Assembly (NCBI GenBank): GCA_050084985.1
Contig: JBITNC010000001.1
Coordinates: 207,638,001-207,702,000, forward strand
Origin: Nageia nagi
Lineage: Eukaryota; Pinophyta
Length of the DNA stretch: 64,000 bases
Direction of reading: 5' to 3'
Part shown: positions 22,258 through 32,879 of the stretch, one piece after another
Layout: the number at the start of each line of letters is the position of its first letter
Position numbering within the stretch: position 1 is the first letter of the stretch
Program-made: the position numbers and the translations under genes
The notes under the pieces: model-generated
Seen by the model: the letters and a program-made list of their open reading frames with translations, nothing else
Database searches by the model: none
What the model was told of the DNA's origin: nothing

Positions 22258-24700
22258 ATGCCTCCACGTAGATACTCCACTAGATGTTCTCGACCTATCC
22301 AGGAAGAGGTAGGGTTTTGAAATCACTTTCTTTTCTATTTTTTGTTTATAACTTGTAATTTAATCATTTAATTTCAAAATTGAAACCATGTATGACATTT
22401 AAAAATCATTTTGATTATTTTTATCAGATGAATTTTGTAAATCATACTTTTATATGTATTTTTTGTAAAATTTTTCATTATTCGGCCTCGATCGTTGACC
22501 TAGGCCGAATGATGACAGAGTCATCAGTATTTGGAATGCGAACATCGATGACTAAGTCTTATTTATTTGAACCATCGATGTTTTAGTATGAAATGCCATT
22601 TTTCTTTTTCTTTTTTTTTCTTTTTTTTTTGAGCTGAACCTTTTTAACATTATACAGGTTCGAGATGTCTTTGAGCCTTGAGGTAGATATCCCTCGATTC
22701 TGTAGGAGGGTAGAGCTTTTCTAGGTCCAGCCGATCATGCCCTTTTCAGATCCATTAGTTTTGGAGTGGGTCCACACATGGGTCGCATTCATTGGGAGTA
22801 TCCTTTATTGGCTACATTGTTAGATAGATAGGATGCATTGACCTGTACTTTTCATCTTTCAACAGGGGAGATGACTATCACAGTGGAGGATATACATAGA
22901 TTGTATAGACTCCCTATTCATGGACAGAGGATTTTGCCTGTGGTGGATAGAATAGGAGCTTTACCCGCTATTTCCTACTTGTATGGGGTCACTCGGGTTG
23001 ATATTATTATTTCAAAGATTATTTCAGGTGGTATCCAATATTACCAGTATTGGATGGAGGATCAGTAGGGGACGATCCATTTTTCCTACTTGATAGGTTT
23101 AATACAATGTTATGCTCTCCTTGATATTGGCAGTGGGAGGTTTCTGTGGTTGTTATTGCCCATTATTGTAGATATGATGTAGCAGGGTACAGTGTATGCT
23201 TAGGCACCCACATTATTAGCTTAGATTTATAGAGAGCTCTTCTTTTATTCTCAGGGACATAGGGCCTCTTTATCAGTTACTGTCACCTTGTAGGCATGGG
23301 CCTATGAGCATATAGTTATGGCTCATCCTACAAGGTTGTTGATGCTGGGGTTTGGTAGTCACTTGGATTATGAGGTTGGCATATTCCGATGGTGTGATGA
23401 TTTTTATATTCACCCATCGGATGGAGTTCATCAGAATGTGAGCTATTATCACCACATGCTTAGTCACTTGATTCCAGATCAGGTGAGATTTAGACCTTAC
23501 CATTTGTATCCTATCTAGAGAGAGCTCATAGCTGAGCTTACTGGTATTCGGTAGCCACATGTTTTGAGTGGTTTTTGAGCTAATTTTTTGGAGTACTTTC
23601 ATTTTGAGTGGGTGCACTATTAGTTTGATTTAGTTCAAGATGTACCTACCCCATCAATGCCATATCAGTGTGAGGGCACTATTTTAGCAGATGGTGTACA
23701 GCCTTTAGTTTATGCAGAGCTGGATCCTACTCAGGAGGAGGGATCATTAGAGGATGATATCAGGGAGGATGATGTAGGGGTTTCTGAGGCATTCAGGGCC
23801 TAGTGGGAGGACGGAGATGATGGCCTAGAGGGTGGATTAGAGGGTCAACACATTCATCGATGCATTGATGTTGTTGAGGAGTTGGGTGTAGCAGCAGGAG
23901 GGGGAGAGGTAGGTGAGGAGCCTATAAGAGCAGAGGGTACGAGAGAGGAGGCTATCGGTGAGGAGGTTATGGTAGATGCTCCTAAGGAGTTAGCTCCTAA
24001 GGAGGAGGCTACAGGTGTTGGTGAGGATGGAGGTGCCCCAAAGGTTGCACACAGAGTCGAGGAGGCTCCTACTATATAGGTTCCTAGCATTGATACTTTG
24101 CTAGGAGACATTTATGAGCTAAGACACCAGTTGGCACAAGCCCACTCATGTATGTATAGGTATAGGGCTAAGCAAGATAGGTATAGATAGGAGAGAGATG
24201 AGGCTCATTCCTCTTCACAAGGAGCTCAGGCTCATCAGTTGGGAGTAGCCTCTACTTTCAGAGGTGGTCCTTTAGTTTTTAATCATGGTATTTGTCAGTA
24301 GTAAGATTTTTATAATGGTATAGTATAGATGTGGCTGATAGGTGTTCCAACTTTTACTCTGGGGGCTCAGTATCCTATACCTCCAGATAGTTATATGCCT
24401 ATAGACATCTCAGCATATCAGATAGGTAGCAGTGCATAAGGCATAGTTGGATCTCCAAGTAGGACTTAGAGGTCATGAAGTTTTCCTAGCAGGAGTGTTA
24501 CACCCTGGGCATCTCCCTTAGGGGCTGTTGGTTCATTCGAGTTACAAGGAGCTCAGCATTCGGGTAGCCCTACAGGATCTGTAGGCACTACTCCTCCAAG
24601 TTAGGGTATCAGAGAGACTAGTAGACGATGAAGGTGACCGAGTAGCCCTAGCAGACCAGGCAGTGGTTAGGGTAGTCCTTGAGGATACCCTTTTTCATGA
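22258..24700 (+). pseudogene. Antisense plant mobile domain (PMD) gene inside T2
   Basis: Lies on the strand opposite to gag-pol, between the 3' LTR and the sense extra ORF. Exon 1 (22258-22308) reads MPPRRYSTRCSRPIQEE. A 349-bp intron (22309-22657) with gt/ag ends and a long T tract follows. Exon 2 (22658-24700) stays in one frame for 681 codons. The domain signature is CTFHLSTGEMTITVEDIHRL then YRLPIHGQ (22830-22940), as in MAIN/MAIL-type PMD proteins, with the downstream block AWAYEHIVMAH. The C-terminal third is Glu/Gly/Ala-rich, then Ser/Pro-rich. About 26 in-frame stops are present, with no net frameshift. PMD proteins act in gene silencing and are known in plant transposons; a role here is inference. 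Confidence 0.8.
22309..22657 (+). other. Predicted intron of the antisense PMD gene
   Basis: Donor GAG|gtaggg after codon 17, acceptor tatacag|GTTCGAG, with a T-rich tract at 22580-22630. Both joins are in phase 0 and keep the exon 2 frame. Confidence 0.6.
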
Positions 24701-26519
24701 TGTTATTTTTATATGCTTATGAGGTTATTGGACCCTTGTATTTTATTGTATGATTTATGATGTTATGATGACCTTTTTATGGACTATGATGATGTATATA
24801 TAGATAGATCTTTGATATTTATGGTACTTGTATGATTCTTGATGCATGATATTTCATTCTATATATAGATTTATGATAAAATAGGTATAATGTGATATTA
24901 TGTAGACCATAATTGTCTTTTAATTACTTGATGATGAATATATGTTAATGATATATGTAATTTTCAAAATGTATGATGCATAGATATAATTGTGGAATGT
25001 ATGATGATGAAATATATAACATATATCAACAAATTAATTTGATGATGTTACTAATCTTAAAATTAAGTTAATAATAAGTATGATTATAGTTGCTATAAAT
25101 AATAAAATCCAATTTATAATTTTAATAAGTTAAGTTATTTAAGGACATATTTTTATTATATTTTTGCGGAATCAGATGCATCATCTTCCGTACTTGGCAA
25201 TTTTACAATAAACTTCTTGACATGACAAACTAATGACTTATGGATGTATATGAACATTAACTTTATCTTGATTAGGGGAACAATAAATAATCATTCTTAT
25301 CCTTTCCAAAGAAAAGCAATTTTAATAATGTTCAAAGGTAATAGATGATAGTGAAAATGGCTTGACATGACATACTAGTGACTTATGGATGCATATGAAC
25401 ATTAACTTTATCTTAGTTAGGGGAACAATAAATAATCATTCTTATCCTTCCCAAAGAAAAGCAATTTTAATAATGTTCAAAGGTAATAATAATTTCAAAA
25501 GGAATGGGTTTAACAAAATGACACACATGGTTTTAAACATAAATTATGACAAATTATGACAAAATATTAGGTGATTTTGGATTAATGACCAAGTTATTAT
25601 AACATCTACCTTATCTTTCTTTATCTCAAGATTTAACAACCTAAGATGATATCAAACAATATTGTTATATGTTGATAAAAAATCTATAAACTCCAATGCA
25701 TGTAGTGAGATTCATTTCCCTGCTTAGATCATTTGAGATGAAATATCCTAGAGACATTAATAAGCTAGTCTATCCATATGAAATGTATAGAGGTCCATAT
25801 GAAAGAAGGTCGCTAACCAAAATGGACATATCACCACTCATAAGGTATGCCTCATTGCCAGATAGGCATCCATAGCCTCGATGAGGATTAACCCCTCGAT
25901 CCTGCTACAACCTTGCTCTACTACCAGTCAGGCATCCATAGCCCCAGTAGAGGATATTGTAATCACCCAAGAATCATTGATATAATGTAGTAATATTTTT
26001 TTTTGTCATCTTCTTTTTTTTTTAACTATCAAATGATTCTTGGGTTCAAGATGAAGCAAATAATAGGATAGATGCATAACTTTCACTCTTAATATCTCAT
26101 AGAATGATTTCATTCAAATTCTCTTAGATTTTTTTAATGTTGTAAGTGTTTGGAGTTTTTAGATTTTCTTTCAAACACAAACTTTATGTTTTTCTATTAT
26201 CTATGGTATATCATTTCTTTATGAAAGAGAAGACAAAGTGAATGTAGTGATAATAAGGAAATTATTCTAAAATGACCTTTTCACACATTTACACATTTAC
26301 TGGATAATCACTTTTACAATGACATGCAACATATGCTTACATTATACAAGGGCAGGGCACCCAATTGCCAAGCAACCTCTAGATGTTTCCATCTAGGTAG
26401 ATTTTATAATTTTATAATTTTTATGTGTTTTATAGTTTTCAATTTTTTAGGATTTTATCATTTTTAATTTTTTAGGGTTTTATCATTTTTCTAGGGAATC
26501 TATTCATGATGCATTCAAA
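24701..26519. other. Spacer between convergent extra genes of T2
   Basis: The PMD gene ends at 24700 on plus and the sense extra ORF ends at 26520 on minus, so they converge on this AT-rich spacer. It holds a 145-bp direct duplication (25216-25360, 25361-25494) and a pair of ggcatccatagcc motifs (about 25860-25955). Confidence 0.6.
25216..25494. repeat. 145-bp direct duplication
   Basis: Both copies start cttgacatgaca and contain ggggaacaataaataatcat, then gttcaaaggtaat. They differ at only a few positions. Confidence 0.85.
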
Positions 26520-27707
26520 TCAAGTTTGTACTGCATCAGGATTAAATGAACAATGTGTTGAACTGAACAAAAAACTAAAATCTAATACCACTTGATTATG
26601 ATAGATTTTTGGAATACAATAATCTAAGTGTTCGAATGTTACGGTTTGAGTGATAGAGATGATTTGTTCTCGATGCTTTAAAGTCAGGTTGTGAGTATAA
26701 TCAACTATTATTTTGGGCTTTTCTATAGGCCATAGAAGATAGAAATATATCATTAAATCATATTCTGAGTTAGGAGAACACCATAACTCAAATGCATTGA
26801 TACAAACAATAACTTGATATCCATTTACTTTGACATCCCAACCGTAAGATTCACGTGCATCATAGAACATCAAGGCCATTTTTTGTTGTATTTCAAGAGG
26901 CATGGAAAAGATATTTGAATACAAAGGAGTAGGAACGTTATGAATAACTTTCATAAAGATATCTTTGTCATACCTACTTTCAAATCTTGGAAGATAACTT
27001 CCAGTATTCTACACTCTATGTCCTTTTGATAGTTTTTTGATAATCTCATTTCTAACCCTTATTTGATTCATCGTTGTAAGTTCGGCAATACGACAAGCTT
27101 GCCTTTACTCCAACTTTCATTTCCAAATTGTGTGTCGCATTTGCATGTGAGAAAATCTATGAGTTTGCCTATAGTGTTGTTGTAACGTTCTAGGAGGAAA
27201 AGCTACAAAAGTGTTTGAAAAATCATAAATCACCCTTTCATGAGGTAAATAATGTAAAATTTTGTCTATCCATTCTAGGCTTTTGGTTAATTGTTTAACG
27301 TATTTTAGCCTAGCTAAAAGGAGTGAATACTTAGTTAATTGACAATTTATGATGATTCTCGGTATTCCATAAGGCCATTGTAGGCAGAAAGCTATTATTT
27401 CTTGAGATATTATTTCCATATGGGTGAGATAGATTTGTGGATCTAAAATAATGCCAGCTTCATATCCACAAAAGGTGACTTCCCAACCATTATTTATACC
27501 ACAAAACATATGGTATGTTCTTTCAAATTGTTTATCAATAGTCAATCGTAAATAATTTAAGAGGTTCAAATCAAATCTATGTTTTAAATATGTTAATGCT
27601 AAATCACCTAGATATCTTGGCAATGGAAATCGTACTTGTGGTTGCACCATGCTACCTTCAGCAGATTCCTTTGCCAGATTCATCTTTTCTATTTTAATCA
27701 TTAACAC
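26520..27707 (-). pseudogene. Sense extra ORF of T2: two related ~140-residue modules, function unknown
   Basis: It starts about 80 nt after the pol stop, on the same strand, and runs 395 codons in one frame with three internal stops (TGA, TAA, TAG between 26955 and 27120, each one transition from CGA or TGG, CAA and CAG). I do not recognise the family. The protein folds into two aligned modules, about residues 29-170 and 237-380. Module 1 has LPRY, NGWEVTFCGYE, LQWPYGIPRIII, LPHERVIYDFSNTF; module 2 has LPRF, YGWDVKVNGYQ, LLWPIEKPKIIVDY, IYHNQVVLDFSFLF. No signal peptide or membrane segment is evident. The natural stop is at 26520. Confidence 0.75.
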
Positions 27708-27788
27708 TTGACAAATATCAATGCTTTTATTTATTTATTATTTCAACAATAAAATAAAATGAAAGAAAACTAATGTACACATTTTTTT

Positions 27789-28960
27789 TTATGTATAGAA
27801 GGGTCGAAGATGCATGATATTTATAGGTTCATGCTCTTCATTTCCTTCTAATTCTGATAAATGATAAGTTCCTTTACCGAATTTTTTCTTAATGATATAT
27901 GGTCCTAACCAATTTGGAGCAAACTTATCTCTAAGCTATCGTTCTATTCGTGAAGTTTGTTGATTTTCTTTTAAAACTAAATCACTTATTTTGAACTCAC
28001 GAATTAGAGCCCTTTTATCAAAAGCTTGTTTTATCCTCTTCTGATAAACACACATATGCTCTAAAGCATTAATACATTTTTCATCTAAAAGTAACAATTG
28101 ATCTAAGCGAGTTTGTCTTGCTTCTTCATCAGAATTTTGCTCACTTAGAGTTACTCTAAGGGATGGTATCTCAAGTTCTATGGGTAGGATGGCTTCTATT
28201 CCATATACTAAAGAGAATGGTGTTGCCCCAATAAGAGTGCATACACTGGTACGATAAGCCCATAAGGCTTTTGGTATTTGCATATGCCAATCTCTATGAG
28301 AATCATTTACTATTTTTGCTAAGATGTTCCGAATAGTTTTATTAGTAACCTCTGCCTGTCCATTGCCTTGTGGATAATATGGAGTGGAAAAACTTTGTTT
28401 AATTTTATACTTCTCACATATTTTTTTTACATCCTTATTTTTAAAATTCTTTCCATTATCTATAATTAATTGGTTCGGTATACCGAATCTACATATAATA
28501 TAGTTTTCTAGAAATTCAACAATTCGTGAACCAGTGGTGGAAGTCATGGGAATAGCCTCTACCCATTTAGTAAAATATTCAATTGCTGTAATGATGAACT
28601 TGTGTCCACCAGCAGATGTAGGTGTAATTTGTCCTATTAAATCTAATGCCCATTTAGAGAATGGCCAAAGTGATTGTATAGGATGTAGTTCTTGAGAAGG
28701 TTGTGAGAATAAATGAGCATATTGTTGACATTTAAAACATTTTTTAACATATTCACAACAATCCATTTCCATAGTTGGCCAATAATACCCCATTCGAATT
28801 AATCATTTTACAATTGCAACACCATTAAAATGTCCTCCACATGTTCCATGATGGGCGAAGGATATAGCCTTTTTAATATCATTCCATTCAAGACATCTGA
28901 GTAAAATATCATTGAAATTTCATTGATGCAAGATATTCCCTATCAAACAATATTTAGTTG
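27789..28960 (-). pseudogene. Integrase (T2)
   Basis: The zinc-binding part, with GGHF and IRMGYYWPTMEMDCCEYVKK then CFKCQQ, is followed by a well-kept core: WALDLIGQITPTSAGGH (first Asp), QLIIDNGKNFKNKD (second Asp), YYPQGNGQAEVTNKTIRNIL (Glu kept). Then WAYRTSVCT, PFSLVYGIEAILPIE, and the C-terminal domain (FAPNWLGPYIIKKKFGKG, INIMHLRPFYT), ending at a TAA at 27789-27791. The catalytic triad is intact, unlike the other integrases in the window; only a few stops (for example near 27935) interrupt it. Confidence 0.88.
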
Positions 28961-29149
28961 CTTTGATTGTAAAAGCTCGTTGTGATGATTTATTAAGGTT
29001 TGTAGGAAGAGTTCCAAATTTTAAAAAATCTATCAATTCTTCATACCAATTATCTTTATCAGTGGCATCAATATTTAATATATTTTTTTCTTCATCTTCC
29101 TGTTGTAATGATGATTGAGACAATTGAATTATTTCAACTTGAATTGAAG

Positions 29150-29560
29150 ATTTTTTAGGATCTTTTGGGATAAGAGATCCAATAGAAGCCATAGCATCTA
29201 CAAATCTATTAGATGATCTTGGTGCCGCTTCTATACTGAATTGGTCAAAAGATTTTAATAATTCCTCAACTAATGCTTTATACTTTTGAAGTAAAGGTTC
29301 TTTGCATTGGTAGATTCCTTTCACTTGATTTACGATGAGTAAAGAATCTCTAATAATCTTAATTCTTTTAAGTTTTAATTTAACAGTAGTTTTTAATGCT
29401 AATATCAAAGCTTTGTATTTCGCATTATTATTAGTACAAGGAAATTTTAATTTAAATGAATATGGTATAGGGATCCCTTGTAGGGTTATAAATACAACAC
29501 CTACTCCACCATCTTGTTCACATCAAGAACCATCAAAATGTATTGTCATATCCCAATCGT
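29150..29560 (-). pseudogene. Second (archaeal-type) RNase H domain (T2)
   Basis: DWDMTIHFDGS (Asp), GVGVVF, TNNNAKYKALILALKTTVKL (Glu replaced by Lys: AKYKAL for AEYEAL), IIRDSLLIVNQVKGIYQCK (Asp), NRFVDAMASIGSL (last Asp). It sits after the Ty3 RNase H and before integrase, the usual Tat/Ogre position. The region to 28960 is the linker to integrase. Confidence 0.85.
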
Positions 29561-30968
29561 CTTCAGGTTCTACAGGTATTTCAATTTCATCTAATTGAAA
29601 CACCCCATCATCAGGTAATTCAATGATAAGGGGTTTATTATCTTGCAATGGAGCATCAGCGAGATAATCAGCAATTACTTGTCCTTTTATTAACTTTTGT
29701 CCAATAAAATGTAAATCAAATTCAATTAAGTGCATTATCCACTTTGCAGTTCTTGAATTTTGATAGGTTTTATTCATCATATATTTCAACAGATCTAGCT
29801 TAGAGATGACATATGTTGTATGATTAAGCATATAATGTCGAAGTTTTTTAGTAGCAAAAATGATCGCAAGACATAATTTTTCCAAATATATATACTTAAT
29901 CTCGTAGCTCACTAGGGTTCTACTTAGATAATATATAGCTTGTTCTTTATTGTGTTCATTCTTTTGAGCAAGCATTGTTCTTAAAGCATTTTTAGTAGCA
30001 AAAATATATAACAAAAAGGGTACATCTTTTCTTGGTGGACTTAATACAGGAGGAGATAATAAATATCTTTTAATTTCATCAAATGCATCTTGTTGTTCTT
30101 TGCCCCAATGATATTCTATCCCCTTTTTTAATAATTTTGTAAATGGTTTACATTTATCAGAAAGTTGAGCTACAAACCTTCTAATGGCTTGTAACTTGCC
30201 CTGTAAACTTTGTAATTATTTTAGATTTGTAGGAGGTGGCATGTCTACTACTGCCCTCACTTTACTATGATCTATTTCAATTCCTCATCGGGACATAATA
30301 AATCCTAATAATTTTCCTGAAGTTACACCCAAAACACATTTTTTTGGATTTAATCTTACTTTATGTTCTAATAATCTATCTAAAACTTTAATTAGGTCTT
30401 TTCCATGATCTACTCGATATTTAGATCTAACCAACAAATCATCAACATAATCTTCTACTATGTCATGCATATAATCATGGAATATATAAGTCATAGCCCT
30501 TTGATAAGTTGCCCCAGCATTTTTTAATCCAAAAGGCATAACTTTATAACAAAAGGTACCCCAAGGAGTTATAAAGGCCATTTTATGTTGATCTTCAGTA
30601 GCTATTTTTATTTGATTATAACCAGAAAACCCATCCATTAATGACAACATATCATGTCCTACTATTGAATCTACCAAACTATCAATGCTAGGTAGAGGGA
30701 AATCATCTTTAGGACAAGCTTTGTTAAGATCATGAAAATCTGTGCATATTCTTATTTTTCCACTTGGTTTTTTCATAGGTACCATATTAGATATCCAATC
30801 TGAATAATCTATAGGTTGTATAAATTTAGCTTCTAATAATTTTTGAAGTTCTTCTTTTACCATTAATGCTATAGTAGGATGCATTTTACGTAATTTTTGT
30901 TTAATAGGTTTAGCATCAGGCTTTAGTGCTAAATTATGTTGTACTAATTTAGGATCTATTCCAGGCAT
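29561..30968 (-). pseudogene. Reverse transcriptase and RNase H (T2)
   Basis: The RT core at 30285-30968 is open: KLRKMHPTIALMVKEELQKL, WISNMVPMKKPSGKIRICTD, FHDLNKACPKDDFPLPSIDS, MDGFSGYNQI, MPFGLKNAGATYQRAM, and the catalytic box IVEDYVDDLLVRS (YVDD). The connection and RNase H follow, with KKLRHYMLNHTTYVI and AKWIMHLIEFDLHFIGQKLI at 29700-29850. The strong similarity to Tat/Ogre RT places T2 in that lineage. Confidence 0.92.
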
Positions 30969-30999
30969 GTCTGCATATGACCATGCAAATACCTTTTCT

Positions 31000-32270
31000 C
31001 ATTCTTTTAATAAAGTTATAATTTCTTCTTATTCATTTTTCATGAGGTTTTCTCCTAATTGAATAATTTTAGGATTTTGAGGATCATTACTAATATTTAT
31101 TTCTAAGACTTTTTCAGTAAGCATATGCAACCCTTCTTCTAATTGATTTGGTACTGGTATCTAGCCATTATCGTTAACACTATATTCTTCATCGTATTTT
31201 TGAGTTTGTTCATTCATGCATACTTGATTTTCATATGAACCAAATATGTGATCTACGTTTTTGAATTTATGTACCGAAGGATTAGATGATATAAGAGAAA
31301 AATCAGCAATTACTTCATCTGTAGAAGTATTGGCTATTATTTTGATTAAACTTTGATTTTCGTTAACTTCATCTATTTTTTCATTATTTTGATCTTCAAT
31401 ATCATTCTCTTTTATTGTAACCATATTTATTGATGGTATATCTGAATATAGATTGATTAATGATTTAGCATTTTTATTTATTTTTTCTTGTATATCACTT
31501 AGTAAGCACGAATGATTCCCAGGTGGCTCAATATTATTAATAAAGAGCATCTTGACACCCTCTAAGACATCCATTTCACTTAATTGTTCTTCTCTTATAT
31601 CAATAATTTCTTGTACTATAGATTCTTTCTCTAAAATTTCTTCATTATAATCCAAATTCTCTTCTTCTAAATTTTCCAATGTAGCAAGATTTTTATATTT
31701 ATTTTGATAACCTAATCCACTTTTATCAGTGAGATCTTGGTATTGTAATTCAATTATTTCTCATGGACCCTGTTCATATCGACCCAATCCTCGTCCTTGC
31801 CAATTACATTTGTTAAAATAGTTTAAGACAAATGTTCTTGAACAAGGTGATAAATATTTCATATCATTATTGAAATTTCCTTCATATGTTTGATTGGGTA
31901 TTGTTGACACAGGATCTACTATCCCACATAGATGAACATTGTCTGATTAGGTACTTCTCCTAAAGGCACTATTTGTCCAATTACACTAGGCGATTCAGAT
32001 ACTTTACCCACTTCTTGTGATGAAGGTATATTAAACACAACATCATCTACATCATATTCTCCCATCCCTAAATCCATTAATTTAACTTTTACTGGATATA
32101 CATTGGATGAGTCATTATTAGATGTAGTATTCACTTTTTTTTATGAAGAAGCTCCATATTTTTCATCTAAAGCTTTGGCAACCTTTTCCCAAGTATCTTT
32201 ATCTTATATAACTATATCATTTTTTTTATTTTATGACTTCAGATTGATTCATATTTTTATTCATTAATAT
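31000..32270 (-). pseudogene. Protease-RT linker with G-patch-like motif (T2)
   Basis: About 400 codons of acidic, low-complexity linker. Near 31770-31820 it reads CNWQGRGLGRYEQG, then after a stop GLGYQNKYKN, a glycine-rich D111/G-patch-like block matching one in T1. An Asp/Glu/Asn-rich stretch follows (31161-31679). Confidence 0.65.
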
Positions 32271-32273
32271 AGT

Positions 32274-32801
32274 TTATAAATTAGGAGATGGTAATGTCAC
32301 TTTATTTGGATCAAAAATTAAATTACAATGTGAATAAGGATCTGGATCTTTAAACACATAATGAACTTTATCTTTGTAGATGTATTTTAAACATCCATGA
32401 TAAGTTGATGGAACACATTGCATTTCTCTAATCCATGGATGTCCTAAAATAACGTTGTATTGTATAATATTTCCTTCAATTATATGTAATAAAGTTTGAA
32501 CGGTTTTAGCCCCTACTATAATCAGAAGCACTATTGATCCCAAAGTTGAACACACTACATCATTAAACACCCTAATCTGTAAAGAAGGAGCTAAAATAAG
32601 TGAATCTGATAAATTCAAATTTTTATATGCAGCATCTAAAATTATATTTATAGCTGAACCTTCATCTATCAGAATTCTTTTAAATAATTTCCCATCTACT
32701 TTACCTATTATATGTAAAGGTGGATCAAGTCCAGCTGATCCATCATTATTTAATTTTTCTTGTTCGTAGAAGGTGATACTAGGTTGTTGAGATATCCTCA
32801 A
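32274..32801 (-). pseudogene. Aspartic protease (T2)
   Basis: Active-site block FKRILIDEGSAINIILDAAY (D-E-G-S), flap-side text GSIVLLIIVG, and the Tat C-terminus NVILGHPWIREMQCVPSTYH, then LKYIYKDKVHYVFKDPDPY. It reads on from gag in the polyprotein, so the Met at 32801 is not a true start. Confidence 0.85.
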
Positions 32802-32879
32802 ACTTTCAACTATTGAAATAAAATTGTCGATCCACTTGAATTTCTTGTAGAATTTGATTCATAGCTTCCCTATAACTCT

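Noticed and set aside
23273-23617. Minus-strand ORF of 114 codons in T2
   Set aside because: Shadow of the antisense PMD gene, which reads on plus with a domain signature.
23854-24111. Ser/Pro/Ala-rich minus-strand ORF
   Set aside because: Complement of the Glu/Gly/Ala-rich C-terminal part of the PMD gene.
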